Origin: Planctomycetota bacterium
GTDB lineage: Bacteria; Planctomycetota; DG-23; SLPQ01
Length of the DNA stretch: 10,124 nt
NCBI GenBank assembly: GCA_021160625.1
Contig: JAGHCE010000182.1
Location: forward strand, 1 to 10,124
Reading direction: 5' to 3'
A program made the translations under genes and the position numbers. Below are positions 1 through 6,025 of this stretch, piece by piece. Numbering within the stretch: the first letter of the stretch is position 1; every line of letters begins with the position of its first letter. The notes under the pieces are model-generated. The model was given only the letters and a program-made list of their open reading frames with translations, was not told where the DNA came from and did no database searches.

Positions 1-1224
1 CATTCGCACGCCTCAAAGGGGACGCTCGCCGCGGACAGGAGTATGCTGAACGGCATTCCGCTGGCGCCTTCGCAGCTGACGCTTGCCGAGTACCTCGCCG
101 GGAGAGGCTACAACACGGCGGCGTTCGTGGCCAACTACGTCTGGCTTGCGCGTCAGTTCGGCTTGCAGCAGGGGTTTGCCTGGTATCATGACCGGCCCCG
201 GTACCTGATATTCCTCAAGTCCGGCACGCCGCTTTACAAGCACGGCCTCCGGATCGCCGACAGGCTCCTCGGGCGCAACGGCAAGCTCCTCCAGGGCTAC
301 TGGAGCGCCCGGACGGTGACGCGATTTGCCCGGTCCTGGACGGCGAAAAACAGCCGGACGCCGTTTTTCCTCTTTCTCAATTATATGGACCCGCACGAGA
401 CCTACGCGCCGCTGCCGGGCTTCGACCGCATCCAGGGCAAAGACATCCCGTACAACGATATGCTCACGCACCTTTCCCGTTGGCAGAAGTTCCGCGACGA
501 CTACATCACCAACGGCGGCACTCTGGACGAGACCTTCCTGCAGCAGGTTGCAAACCAGTACGACGGCGAACTGGCCTACTGCGACCACTTCCTGGGGGAG
601 TTCATCGAGTCCCTCAAGGAGCAGGGCATTTACGACAACACCCTAATCATCATAACGAGCGATCACGGCGAATTTTTCGGGGAGCACCAGCTCTTAAACC
701 ACGGCGTAGGCATCTATGAAGGGGGGCTGCGCGTACCCATCCTCGTGAAATACCCCGGCCGTGAGCACGCCGGCGAGGTCATCTCCGAACGCGTATCGAT
801 TGGAGACATCTTCGCCACGGTCCTTGAGGTACTCGGGTTTGCCCTGCCGGAATGCAGCGCTCGGCCTCTCGGCGCGGCGGCGCGTCCAATCCTGGCCGAG
901 GACTACGAGAACCACCAGAAAGTCCGCCAGTACGGAGAGCGGTTCCGGAGAAGCCAGACGGTAATCTACTCCGGCGACTGGAAATACATCCACTCCTCCA
1001 ACGGCTCTCACGAGCTCTACAACCTCCGCAGTGACCCGCAGGAAACCATCAACCTGGTCGACCTGCGCCCCGCCATAGCGCGCGACCTGGCAGCCGGGAT
1101 TGCCGACTGGCGGGAAAAGACGCCGTATTTCGATGGTACGGCACATATCCAAGAGCAGATGACGCCCGAAATGCGCCGGAGATTGAGATCCCTGGGCTAC
1201 CTCGGCGGCGGCGCCAGTCACTAA
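1..1224 (+). CDS. Sulfatase (alkaline phosphatase superfamily), 5'-truncated by window edge
   Basis: This is the C-terminal 407 residues of a type I sulfatase-like hydrolase, which would cleave sulfate esters or a related phospho-substrate. The frame is open from base 1, so the start and the Cys/Ser-x-Pro-x-Arg formylglycine motif lie upstream and cannot be checked. Visible family features are a stretch like the one following the active-site motif (TLAEYLAGRGYNTAAFVAN), FLNYMDPHETYAP with its likely catalytic His (about 388-426), the metal-binding TSDHGEFFGEH (about 655-687), EGGLRVPILVKYPG, and GDWKYIH with the conserved Lys at 982-984. The C-terminal LRSLGYLGG ending is common in planctomycete sulfatases. 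The substrate cannot be inferred. It stands alone ahead of a repeat-filled gap with no clear terminator. Family assignment is firm; 'sulfatase' rather than another superfamily member is likely but unproven without the N-terminus. Confidence 0.9.
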   Translation, partial: HSHASKGTLAADRSMLNGIPLAPSQLTLAEYLAGRGYNTAAFVANYVWLARQFGLQQGFAWYHDRPRYLIFLKSGTPLYKHGLRIADRLLGRNGKLLQGYWSARTVTRFARSWTAKNSRTPFFLFLNYMDPHETYAPLPGFDRIQGKDIPYNDMLTHLSRWQKFRDDYITNGGTLDETFLQQVANQYDGELAYCDHFLGEFIESLKEQGIYDNTLIIITSDHGEFFGEHQLLNHGVGIYEGGLRVPILVKYPGREHAGEVISERVSIGDIFATVLEVLGFALPECSARPLGAAARPILAEDYENHQKVRQYGERFRRSQTVIYSGDWKYIHSSNGSHELYNLRSDPQETINLVDLRPAIARDLAAGIADWREKTPYFDGTAHIQEQMTPEMRRRLRSLGYLGGGASH

Positions 1225-1295
1225 AGGCCATTTTTGAACCGGTTTGTGGTTTCGCCCCCTTCCTGCTATGTGGCACTGGTGGCTTATCCACCAGT

Positions 1296-1425
1296 AGGAG
1301 GGCTTCGCCCCCTTTTTGCTATGGGGCCCGGCACGTTGTGCCGGGAGTTAACTCACCTTCCGCGGGCGCGGTGTGTCCAATGGGTAGGGCGGACATTCTT
1401 GTCTGCCGTCGTTTGTTCCGCGGGC
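1296..1425 (+). repeat. Long direct repeat, copy 1 (partner 6782-6910)
   Basis: About 130 bp in the same order and orientation as 6782-6910: GAGGGCTTCGCCCCC, TGCTA-GGGG, a GTT-loop hairpin, CACCTTCCGCGGGC versus GGCCTTCCGCGGGC, CCAATGGGTAGGG, GGACATTCTTGTCTGCCGTC and TTCCGCG. The two copies diverge most inside the GTT-loop hairpin, where the stem sequence differs. A shorter relative, sharing the left half, starts at 2156. Confidence 0.8.
1327..1345. repeat. GTT-loop hairpin, stem class CCCGGCAC
   Basis: A perfect 8-bp stem, CCCGGCAC, closed on loop GTT with GTGCCGGG. It holds the same place in the mosaic as hairpins at 1880-1898, 2187-2205 and 6814-6832, whose stems are instead CCACGGAC-like. 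The copy at 6955-6971 shares this stem class. Confidence 0.75.
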
Positions 1426-1432
1426 CAGGCTC

Positions 1433-1485
1433 TGTCAAGTGCCATGACGTGGGTTACAGGTTGTGCCACGACATGGTATACAGTT
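1433..1485 (+). repeat. Left terminal inverted repeat of the mini-IS
   Basis: It contains two tandem related units of about 24 bp starting at 1439 and 1463 (GTGCCATGACGTGG... and GTGCCACGACATGG..., each followed by TACAG). Paired units of this kind are typical of transposase-binding sites. Confidence 0.8.
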
Positions 1486-1684
1486 GGAGGCGGGGTTTCC
1501 CCCGCCTGCTGCGGCCGTAAAGCCCCTGCCCGCCCTCACTCCAATATCGCCTCATCCACTTGTAACCGGTCCTGCGTGTGACCCCAAAACGATGGCAGAC
1601 GCAGGCAAAACTCCACCGCCCAGATTCCACCGCCTTCACAAAAAGCATCCTCGACTCCACCTCGCTAACCTCTCTCCACGACAT
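1454..1684 (-). pseudogene. IS481-family transposase, N-terminal HTH fragment only
   Basis: The minus-strand frame encodes 76 residues beginning MSWREVSEVESRMLFVKA, with the helix-turn-helix segment CHRFGVTRRTGYKWMRRY at about residues 29-46 and GLYGRSRRGK after it. This is the standard opening of IS481 transposases, which are normally several hundred residues long. The DDE catalytic (rve) domain is missing: after about residue 65 the frame runs into the left terminal inverted repeat and stops. I chose the ATG at 1684-1682 because a strong ribosome site (AGGAGGAAGGAGGG on the minus strand) ends 7-8 bases before it; an upstream in-frame ATG at 1720 lacks this. The fragment could still be translated as a small DNA-binding protein. 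Whether it is expressed is unknown. Confidence 0.8.
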
Positions 1685-1720
1685 CCGAGTACCCTCCTTC
1701 CTCCTCCGGAGGATACTCAA

Positions 1721-1773
1721 AACTGTATACCATGTCGTGGCATAACCTGTATACTATTTCCTGGCACTGCACA
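1721..1773 (-). repeat. Right terminal inverted repeat of the mini-IS
   Basis: Inverted partner of 1433-1485. Read on the minus strand it begins TGTGCAGTGCCAGG and also contains two tandem 24-bp units, the inner one ATGCCACGACATGG followed by TATACAGTT. Confidence 0.8.
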
Positions 1774-1853
1774 ATGCTTCGCCCCTACGGAGGGTGTGTG
1801 CCGCAGCGGCTACGTAGGGCGCGGCTTGCCACGCCGTGGGGATCATATTCCGC

Positions 1854-1869
1854 GTGCGCTAAAGCGCAC
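1854..1869. repeat. AA-loop hairpin cassette, stem GTGCGCT
   Basis: Flanks are ATTCCGC on the left and CCTAC on the right; GTGCGCT-AA-AGCGCAC is a perfect 7-bp stem. Equivalent cassettes with the same flanks occur at 2358-2374 (same stem, loop ACG) and 6912-6927 (stem GCGCGGC). Confidence 0.75.
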
Positions 1870-1879
1870 CCTACATTGG

Positions 1880-1898
1880 CCACGGACGTTGCCCGTGG
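1880..1898. repeat. GTT-loop hairpin, stem class CCACGGAC
   Basis: CCACGGAC-GTT-GCCCGTGG is an 8-bp stem with one A-C mismatch. It lies 28 bases before the zinc-ribbon gene's start codon, so it would fall in the 5' leader if transcription starts upstream. Confidence 0.7.
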
Positions 1899-1926
1899 CG
1901 ATCAACTGGCCTTTTCGGGAGCGAGT

Positions 1927-2148
1927 ATGCCTCTGTACGAGTACAAATGCGGCGAGTGCGGCGAGGTTTTCGAGGCGCTTTTGAAGATGTCCGAAAGGGA
2001 CACTGCCCCCCGGTGTCCCTCGTGCGGCTGTGAGACGACAGGAAGGTTGTTGAGCGTTTTTGCGTCGCACTGTTCGGGCGGCGCCGGCCAGGGCCGGGGG
2101 TCCTGTGCGAGCTGTTCGGGGGGCAGCTGCTCTGTCTGCGGGCTGTGA
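1927..2148 (+). CDS. FmdB-family small zinc-ribbon protein
   Basis: A 73-residue protein starting MPLYEYKCGECGEVFE, the hallmark opening of the FmdB/CxxC_CxxC_SSSS regulatory-protein family. Two CxxC knuckles (C8/C11 and C30/C33) should bind one zinc. The tail from residue 49 is rich in Gly, Ser and Cys (C49, C60, C63, C68, C71), which is also common in this family. Its function is poorly known; it was named after a putative regulator beside formamidase/amidase genes, and no target can be inferred here. The ATG at 1927 is chosen because the conserved PLYEYKC follows directly; the frame extends upstream but only through repeat sequence. A modest ribosome site, GGGAG, lies 6 bases upstream, inside a degenerate repeat copy. 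The gene is isolated between two repeat mosaics. Confidence 0.9.
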   Translation: MPLYEYKCGECGEVFEALLKMSERDTAPRCPSCGCETTGRLLSVFASHCSGGAGQGRGSCASCSGGSCSVCGL

Positions 2149-2186
2149 GAGGAGGGGAGGGCTTCGTCCCCCTTTTGCTACGGGGG

Positions 2187-2205
2187 CCACGGACATTGTC
2201 CGTGG
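2187..2205. repeat. GTT-type hairpin (loop ATT), perfect stem CCACGGAC
   Basis: CCACGGAC-ATT-GTCCGTGG is a perfect 8-bp stem. The A-C mismatch of the copy at 1880-1898 is a proper pair here. Confidence 0.72.
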
Positions 2206-2224
2206 CGATCAACTGACCTTCTGC

Positions 2225-2244
2225 GGGCGAGGCGTGCCTCGCCC
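2225..2244. repeat. GT-loop palindrome GGGCGAGGC, copy 1
   Basis: GGGCGAGGC-GT-GCCTCGCCC is a perfect 9-bp stem followed by CTACGA. It recurs exactly at 6992-7011. A chimeric left half followed by a different module occurs at 6852-6866. Confidence 0.85.
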
Positions 2245-2266
2245 CTACGAGCAATATGTGTGCCAC

Positions 2267-2284
2267 GGCGGGGCTTGCCCCGCC
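2267..2284. repeat. TT-loop palindrome, stem GGCGGGGC
   Basis: GGCGGGGC-TT-GCCCCGCC is a perfect 8-bp stem, preceded by TGTGCCAC. A decayed relative with one mismatch and one wobble lies at 7129-7146. Confidence 0.78.
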
Positions 2285-2323
2285 ATGCGGATCATAATTC
2301 CGCGCACGCCAGCCAACAAGTAG

Positions 2324-2343
2324 GGTGGACATTCTTGTCCGCC
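2324..2343. repeat. TTCT-loop hairpin
   Basis: GGTGGACA-TTCT-TGTCCGCC is an 8-bp stem with one wobble, overlapping GTAGGG. Related copies at 1388-1407 and 6876-6895 vary in the stem but keep the pairing through wobbles. Confidence 0.75.
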
Positions 2344-2357
2344 GGCATTTATTCCGC

Positions 2358-2374
2358 GTGCGCTACGAGCGCAC
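2358..2374. repeat. ATTCCGCG...CCTAC hairpin cassette, stem GTGCGCT
   Basis: GTGCGCT-ACG-AGCGCAC is a perfect 7-bp stem with the same flanks as 1854-1869 and 6912-6927. Confidence 0.75.
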
Positions 2375-2455
2375 CCTACACAACGATTGCGGCGTTGCTG
2401 GCTTGGTAGGGGCGCATTGTGACGGGGGTGCGCGGTGGCGGAAAATGAGGGCGGT

Positions 2456-2941
2456 ATGAAGAGGCTTTGGGCGCCGTGGCGGATGAAATACATCGAGGAG
2501 ATTCCCAAAACGGATGGGTGCTTTCTCTGCGAGGCGGCCGAAGCGGGAGAGGCGGGCGATGAAAACCTTGTCGTCTGGCGCGAGGATCTGGCGCTCTGCG
2601 TGATGAACCGTTACCCGTATAATAACGGTCATCTCTTAGTGGCTCCCTGCCGCCACGAGGGTGAAATCGGCTCCCTTTGCGAAGAGGAGCGGGCGGCGCT
2701 TTTCGGCGGCCTGGTCCGCGCAAAGGACCTTTTGCAGAAGGTAATGAGCCCGGACGGCTTCAATATCGGTCTCAACCTTGGCAGGGTGGCCGGTGCGGGC
2801 CTGGAGAGTCATTTGCATTTTCACGTGGTCCCGCGCTGGAACGGCGACACCAATTTTATGCCGGTCCTGGCGGATACGAAGGTGATTCCCGAAGCTTTGT
2901 CGGACCTGTGCGGTAAACTCAAGGGCGCCTTGAAAGGATGA
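2456..2941 (+). CDS. HIT-family nucleotide hydrolase/phosphorylase (Ap4A-type)
   Basis: A 161-residue histidine-triad protein. The catalytic motif HLHFHVV has its three His at residues 119, 121 and 123, inside the segment GFNIGLNLGRVAGAGLESHLHFHVVPRW. The opening KRLWAPWRMKYI and the CFLC pair (C22/C25, probable zinc site) place it in the branch containing bacterial diadenosine tetraphosphate phosphorylases and hydrolases such as mycobacterial Rv2613c. By analogy it would split dinucleoside polyphosphates in the cytoplasm; the exact activity is inferred. I favour the ATG at 2456 because GAGGG lies four bases upstream and the conserved region begins at once; an in-frame GTG at 2435 would add seven residues. 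The stop overlaps the next gene's start as ATGA, so the pair is probably translationally coupled. First gene of the operon that ends at 6781. Confidence 0.9.
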   Translation: MKRLWAPWRMKYIEEIPKTDGCFLCEAAEAGEAGDENLVVWREDLALCVMNRYPYNNGHLLVAPCRHEGEIGSLCEEERAALFGGLVRAKDLLQKVMSPDGFNIGLNLGRVAGAGLESHLHFHVVPRWNGDTNFMPVLADTKVIPEALSDLCGKLKGALKG

Positions 2942-4119
2942 GAGACACTCAAATGCCCCCGGCAAACGAGCATACAAACGATCCGGCCGGCCTGGCCGCC
3001 TACGCGGCCGATCCGAAAAAGTCCCGTGGCCGGCGCTACCCGGACGAGCCCGATTATCGAAACCCCTACCAGCGCGACCGGGACAGGATAATCCATTCCA
3101 CCGCCTTCAGGCGTCTCGAGTACAAGACGCAGGTCTTCGTCAACCACGAGGGCGACTACTATCGCACGCGGTTGACCCATACCCTGGAGGTGGCGCAGAT
3201 TGCCCGTTCCATCTCGCGCGCCCTGCGGCTGAACGAAGACCTTACCGAGGCGGTGGCGCTGGCACATGACCTGGGCCATACGCCGTTTGGCCATTCGGGC
3301 GAGGAGGCGCTGCGCGAGCTGATGAAGGATCACGGAGGCTTCGAGCACAACTTCCAGGGCCTCTGGGTGGTTGACAGGCTTGAAAAACGCTATCCCGGCT
3401 TTGATGGCCTCAATCTCACCTGGGAGCTGCGCGAGTCGATGGTCAAGCACCACAGCCGCTACGACGACACCGGTAAGGGCAGGATCTACTGGGGCGAGTA
3501 TGATTTCGACCGGCAGACGAGTCCGCTTATGGAGGCCCAGGTCGTGGACCTCTCTGACGCGATAGCCTACGACAGCCACGACATAGACGACGGACTCACA
3601 GCCGGCTTTATCGACGAGGAAAGTTTGATGGAAGTGCCGCTCTTCGCCGAGTCCGCCGCGAAGGTCGAGAAGAAATACGGTAAGCTCGGCACGACGCTCA
3701 GGCACCGGCAGATTGTCAGGGAGCTCATAAATATCGAGGTGACGGACGTCCTCGACGAGACCCGAAAGAGGATCAAAGAGGAGCCGATCACCTCGGTTGA
3801 GGACGTCAGGCGCCTGAGGCGGGACGTGGTCGGTTTCTCGCCGGAGCGCCAGGTGGCGAAAAATGAACTGGAAGATTTCCTGATGGAGCGGTTATACTCT
3901 CACCACAGGGTGAGGCGAATGGCGATAAAAGCAAGGCGCTTCGTGACCGAGCTTTTCAAGGTCTACGTCGCCGAGCCGTCGCAGCTGCCGCCGGAGTTCC
4001 AGCGCCACGTGGCCGATGTCGGCCTCGAGCGGGGAGTCTGCGACTACATAGCCGGTATGACCGATCGCTACGCGCAGGACGAGTACAAGAAACTCTTCTA
4101 CCCCTACGAGCGAACGTAG
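2938..4119 (+). CDS. dgt: dGTPase-like deoxynucleotide triphosphohydrolase (HD domain)
   Basis: A 393-residue HD-superfamily enzyme, the usual size for the dGTPase-like branch; it would convert dNTPs to nucleoside plus triphosphate and so control the cytoplasmic dNTP pool. The family signature RDRDRIIHSTAFRRLEYKTQVF is at about residues 46-67. The metal-binding set is H81 (RLTHTLEVAQIAR), H110-D111 (ALAHDLGHTPFGH) and D204 (VVDLSDAIAYDSHDIDDG). GGFEHN (H137) and the GHTPFGH histidines are also present. The ATG at 2938 overlaps the HIT stop codon (ATGA), and AAAGG sits immediately before it, too close for an ideal ribosome site; an ATG at 2953 is an alternative. All key residues are intact. 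Substrate preference among dNTPs cannot be read from the sequence. Confidence 0.93.
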   Translation: MRDTQMPPANEHTNDPAGLAAYAADPKKSRGRRYPDEPDYRNPYQRDRDRIIHSTAFRRLEYKTQVFVNHEGDYYRTRLTHTLEVAQIARSISRALRLNEDLTEAVALAHDLGHTPFGHSGEEALRELMKDHGGFEHNFQGLWVVDRLEKRYPGFDGLNLTWELRESMVKHHSRYDDTGKGRIYWGEYDFDRQTSPLMEAQVVDLSDAIAYDSHDIDDGLTAGFIDEESLMEVPLFAESAAKVEKKYGKLGTTLRHRQIVRELINIEVTDVLDETRKRIKEEPITSVEDVRRLRRDVVGFSPERQVAKNELEDFLMERLYSHHRVRRMAIKARRFVTELFKVYVAEPSQLPPEFQRHVADVGLERGVCDYIAGMTDRYAQDEYKKLFYPYERT

Positions 4120-4122
4120 AGT

Positions 4123-4180
4123 CTCCGAAGAAGCACCGCGCCTTTTGAGGGTCGAATGACCCCTCGGCGTTTTGTCGGAG
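4123..4180 (+). promoter_or_regulatory. Nested stem-loop between the dGTPase and PIN-TRAM genes
   Basis: Three nested complementary pairs surround one loop: CTCCGA (4123-4128) with TCGGAG (4175-4180), CGCC (4139-4142) with GGCG (4166-4169), and GAGGGTC (4147-4153) with GACCCCTC (4158-4165, one bulged C) around loop GAAT. A four-T run follows the middle stem, so it might be a weak attenuator. It could instead be an RNA-processing or leader structure for the downstream gene, whose ribosome site begins about 15 bases later. Confidence 0.45.
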
Positions 4181-4207
4181 GGTTTCAGAGAGGGGAAAGG
4201 AGGTCCA

Positions 4208-5227
4208 GTGAGGACGCTTATCTACGTAATCCGAGGCATCTTCATCCTTGTGTGCGCTGGCGCTGGGCTCGCGGCTGCCAGGGTCCTTGAAGCGGCCGGG
4301 TCCCAGAACTTCTTCTCAGACCCCTTCAAAATGGTGCTTTTCTCCGTTGGGCTTGGTATCGTCGCCATTTTGCTGGATATCTTTGTTGGTAGGCATTCCC
4401 CGGCGACGCTCGCGGCCATCTTCATCGGCGTTATCGTCGGCGGCATCTTCGCCTTTTTCGTCGCAAATGCCGTTTCGCTTTTCTTTCCCGACTTCAACGA
4501 CGCTTCCTACGCCCTTGCCGTCAAAATCATAGCCTGGGTAATTCTTACCTACCTGTCGATTACCGTTATCCTGCAGACCAAAGACAATTTCCGGTTCGTC
4601 ATCCCCTATGTCGAATTTTACCGCCAGACCCGAGGCGAAAAGCCTATTCTCCTTGATACAAGTGCCATCATCGACGGTCGGATCGCGGACCTTGCCGAGA
4701 CGGGCATCCTGGAAAGCACGCTCATCGTGCCGAGCTTCGTCCTTTCCGAGCTCCAGGCCGTTGCGGATTCGAGTGTGAGGACCAGGCGCCTGAGGGGCAG
4801 GAGGGGCTTGGACATCCTTGCGCGCCTGAAAGGCAGCGAAAGCGTGGACGTCAAGGTCCTCGACACGGCCGCGACCGCCGAGCCGGTGGACCAGCGCCTG
4901 GTCAAACTCGCAAAAAGCCTCGACGGCAGGATAGTCACCACCGATTTCAACCTTAACAAAACCGCCCGCCTCCAGGGCATCAAGGTGATGAACTTGAATG
5001 ATATGGCGAATGCCTTGAAGCCCGTGGTCGTCCCTGGCGAGACGCTTTCGCTGTCGATTATCAAGGAGGGCGAGGAGCCCGCCCAGGGCGTAGGCTACCT
5101 CGACGACGGCACGATGGTGGTCGTCGAAGGCGGCAGGTCGAGAATAGGAAAGACGGTTAACATTGCCGTCACGAGCGTCCTGCAGACCTCCGCCGGCAGG
5201 ATGATATTCGGCAAGCTCGAAGGATAG
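4208..5227 (+). CDS. Membrane-anchored PIN-TRAM domain nuclease (YacL/PilT-like)
   Basis: A 339-residue protein with three parts. Four hydrophobic segments cover about residues 3-24, 40-60, 65-93 and 102-124. A PIN ribonuclease domain runs from about 145 to 265, with its acidic centre visible: D150 and D156 in LLDTSAIIDGR, E181 in VLSELQ, D228 in VDQRLVKLA and D246 in VTTDFNLN. A TRAM RNA-binding domain, starting GETLSLSI, runs from about 277 to the end. This matches the widespread YacL-type family, whose physiological target is not established; the nuclease domain should face the cytoplasm. I chose GTG at 4208 because AAAGGAGG precedes it by four bases and the first membrane helix follows; a TTG at 4172 would add twelve polar residues. 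The next gene begins 6 bases after the stop. Confidence 0.9.
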   Translation: MRTLIYVIRGIFILVCAGAGLAAARVLEAAGSQNFFSDPFKMVLFSVGLGIVAILLDIFVGRHSPATLAAIFIGVIVGGIFAFFVANAVSLFFPDFNDASYALAVKIIAWVILTYLSITVILQTKDNFRFVIPYVEFYRQTRGEKPILLDTSAIIDGRIADLAETGILESTLIVPSFVLSELQAVADSSVRTRRLRGRRGLDILARLKGSESVDVKVLDTAATAEPVDQRLVKLAKSLDGRIVTTDFNLNKTARLQGIKVMNLNDMANALKPVVVPGETLSLSIIKEGEEPAQGVGYLDDGTMVVVEGGRSRIGKTVNIAVTSVLQTSAGRMIFGKLEG

Positions 5228-5233
5228 CCCCGT

Positions 5234-5935
5234 ATGCCTCCCAATGTCGCACTTATAATCCCTGCGGCCGGCGAGGGCCGTCGGATGAAAAGCCGCACGC
5301 ACAAGCCGTTTCTCTCACTCGGCGACCGATCTGTTCTCCAGGTTACCCTCGAACGTTTCCAGGGGATGGATGTGATTGGGCAGGTAATCCTGGCGCTTGG
5401 TCCCGCTGACATCCCCAAAACCGGCGCCGTCCCGGCAGAGATGGCCTCGCTCGGCGTCACCGACGTCGTCCCCGGCGGCGCCACCCGCACCCAGAGCGTC
5501 TCGAACGCCCTGGGAGCCCTTGCCGACGCCGTGGACACGGTACTCATTCACGATGCCGTGCGCCCCTTTGTCTCGGCAAGCGTGATAGAAGGCGTGATAG
5601 AGGCCGCCGGGCGCACCGGCGCCGCCATCGCAGCGGTGCCCGTGAAGGACACGGTAAAGGACGTGGAAGGCGGTATAATCCGCCGTACGGTGCCGCGCGA
5701 GGGGCTCTATCTTGCGCAGACGCCGCAGGGTTTTCGTCGCGAGGTAATAGAGGCGGTGCAGGCGCAAGGCTGCCCGGAGGCCTTCACCGATGATGCGGGC
5801 CTTGTGGAGAAAATCGGCGGCAGGGTGGAGATAGTTGAGAGCACGTACCTCAATTTCAAGATCACGACACCGGAGGACCTGGCGCTGGCGAGGGCGGTTT
5901 TGCGGGCCTTTCGGGAAGGGGACATCGTTTTTTGA
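5234..5935 (+). CDS. ispD: 2-C-methyl-D-erythritol 4-phosphate cytidylyltransferase
   Basis: A 233-residue enzyme of the non-mevalonate (MEP) isoprenoid pathway; it joins MEP to CTP to give CDP-methylerythritol. Characteristic segments appear in order: IIPAAGEGRRM (residues 8-18), K24 of the nucleotide site, GGATRTQSV, the metal/substrate segment IHDAVRPFV, VPVKDTVK, AQTPQGF, TDDAGLVE and NFKITTPEDL near the end. Length and residues are standard, with no sign of an IspF fusion, since the stop follows the IspD domain. AAGGA, overlapping the previous gene's stop region, lies nine bases before the ATG, so it is likely co-transcribed with the PIN-TRAM gene. The PIN-TRAM/IspD neighbourhood also occurs in other bacteria (from general knowledge). 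Confidence 0.95.
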   Translation: MPPNVALIIPAAGEGRRMKSRTHKPFLSLGDRSVLQVTLERFQGMDVIGQVILALGPADIPKTGAVPAEMASLGVTDVVPGGATRTQSVSNALGALADAVDTVLIHDAVRPFVSASVIEGVIEAAGRTGAAIAAVPVKDTVKDVEGGIIRRTVPREGLYLAQTPQGFRREVIEAVQAQGCPEAFTDDAGLVEKIGGRVEIVESTYLNFKITTPEDLALARAVLRAFREGDIVF

Positions 5936-6025
5936 TGCGAAAATGCTTGAATTTTTCCGATAGAATGGAGACGATATAGTTCTGCAGCGAGGGGATTTGA
6001 TTTTCCGAACTGAAAGGAGGGAGAT

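Larger units (their letters stand above)
1225..1432. repeat. Intergenic palindrome mosaic, gap 1 left part
   Basis: This non-coding stretch follows the sulfatase stop. It contains a CCACTGGTGG palindrome near 1275, then a block (1296-1425) that recurs at 6782-6910. The block is a GGGCTTCGCCC mini-palindrome, a GTT-loop hairpin (1327-1345), a CCGCGGGC segment, and a TTCT-loop hairpin next to GTAGGG (1388-1407). I see no convincing gene. The readable frames here only encode the repeats. Confidence 0.8.
1433..1773 (-). mobile_element. Mini-insertion element derived from an IS481-family IS
   Basis: A 341-bp element bounded by 53-bp imperfect terminal inverted repeats (1433-1485 and 1721-1773). 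They start TGT, end ACA and match at 44 of 53 positions by my count; the inner 22 bp are identical. Between them, on the minus strand, lies only the N-terminal part of an IS481-type transposase gene, so the element lacks its catalytic domain and can move only if a full relative supplies transposase. I find no clear target duplication. The left flank (GGGCCAGGCTC) and right flank (ATGCTTCGCCCCTACG) look like two halves of the GGGCGAGGC-GT-GCCTCGCCC palindrome, which suggests insertion into a resident repeat. Confidence 0.82.
1774..1926. repeat. Intergenic palindrome mosaic, gap 1 right part, ending at the fmdB-like start codon
   Basis: It contains CGCCCCTACG next to the mini-IS, a TT-loop hairpin after GTAGGG (1818-1835, one mismatch), an AA-loop hairpin between ATTCCGCG and CCTAC (1854-1869), and a GTT-loop hairpin (1880-1898). 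It then continues with GGCGATCAACTGGCCTT, a segment also found at 2205-2220, right up to the next gene's start codon. Confidence 0.8.
2149..2434. repeat. Intergenic palindrome mosaic, gap 2
   Basis: It starts within ten bases of the zinc-ribbon stop codon. In order it holds GAGGGCTTCGTCCCC, a GTT-type hairpin with loop ATT (2187-2205), a perfect GT-loop palindrome (2225-2244), a perfect TT-loop palindrome (2267-2284), a degenerate ATTCCGCG segment, a TTCT-loop hairpin (2324-2343), an ATTCCGCG...CCTAC hairpin (2358-2374) and a final GTAGGG (2406-2411). I see no gene, and no promoter I would defend. Confidence 0.82.

Noticed and set aside
1234..1581. Open frames in the gaps encoding peptides such as VGRTFLSAV, GRGVPRPYE or GGQECPPYLL
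   Set aside because: These peptides are translations of the repeat modules, appear in several frames and both strands, and have no ribosome site or family support. I treat them as spurious.
1425..1781. Target-site duplication around the mini-IS
   Set aside because: Left GGCTC and right ATGCTTC share only GCT/C letters. This is too short and shifted to count as a duplication.
2821..3705. Long antisense frames opposite dgt, the PIN-TRAM gene, ispD, tgt and yajC
   Set aside because: They mirror well-supported + strand genes in GC-rich DNA, where antisense frames stay open by codon bias. None resembles a known protein.
4172..4207. TTG start for the PIN-TRAM protein
   Set aside because: It would add twelve polar residues before the first helix and lies inside the stem-loop, whereas GTG 4208 has AAAGGAGG directly upstream.
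5947..5980. Possible promoter before the TPR gene (TTGAAT at 5947, TAGAAT at 5961, TATAGT at 5975)
   Set aside because: Spacings between the boxes are 8 or 22 bases, and the hexamer at the right distance from TATAGT (TTTTTC) is poor. A promoter here is plausible but not supported.
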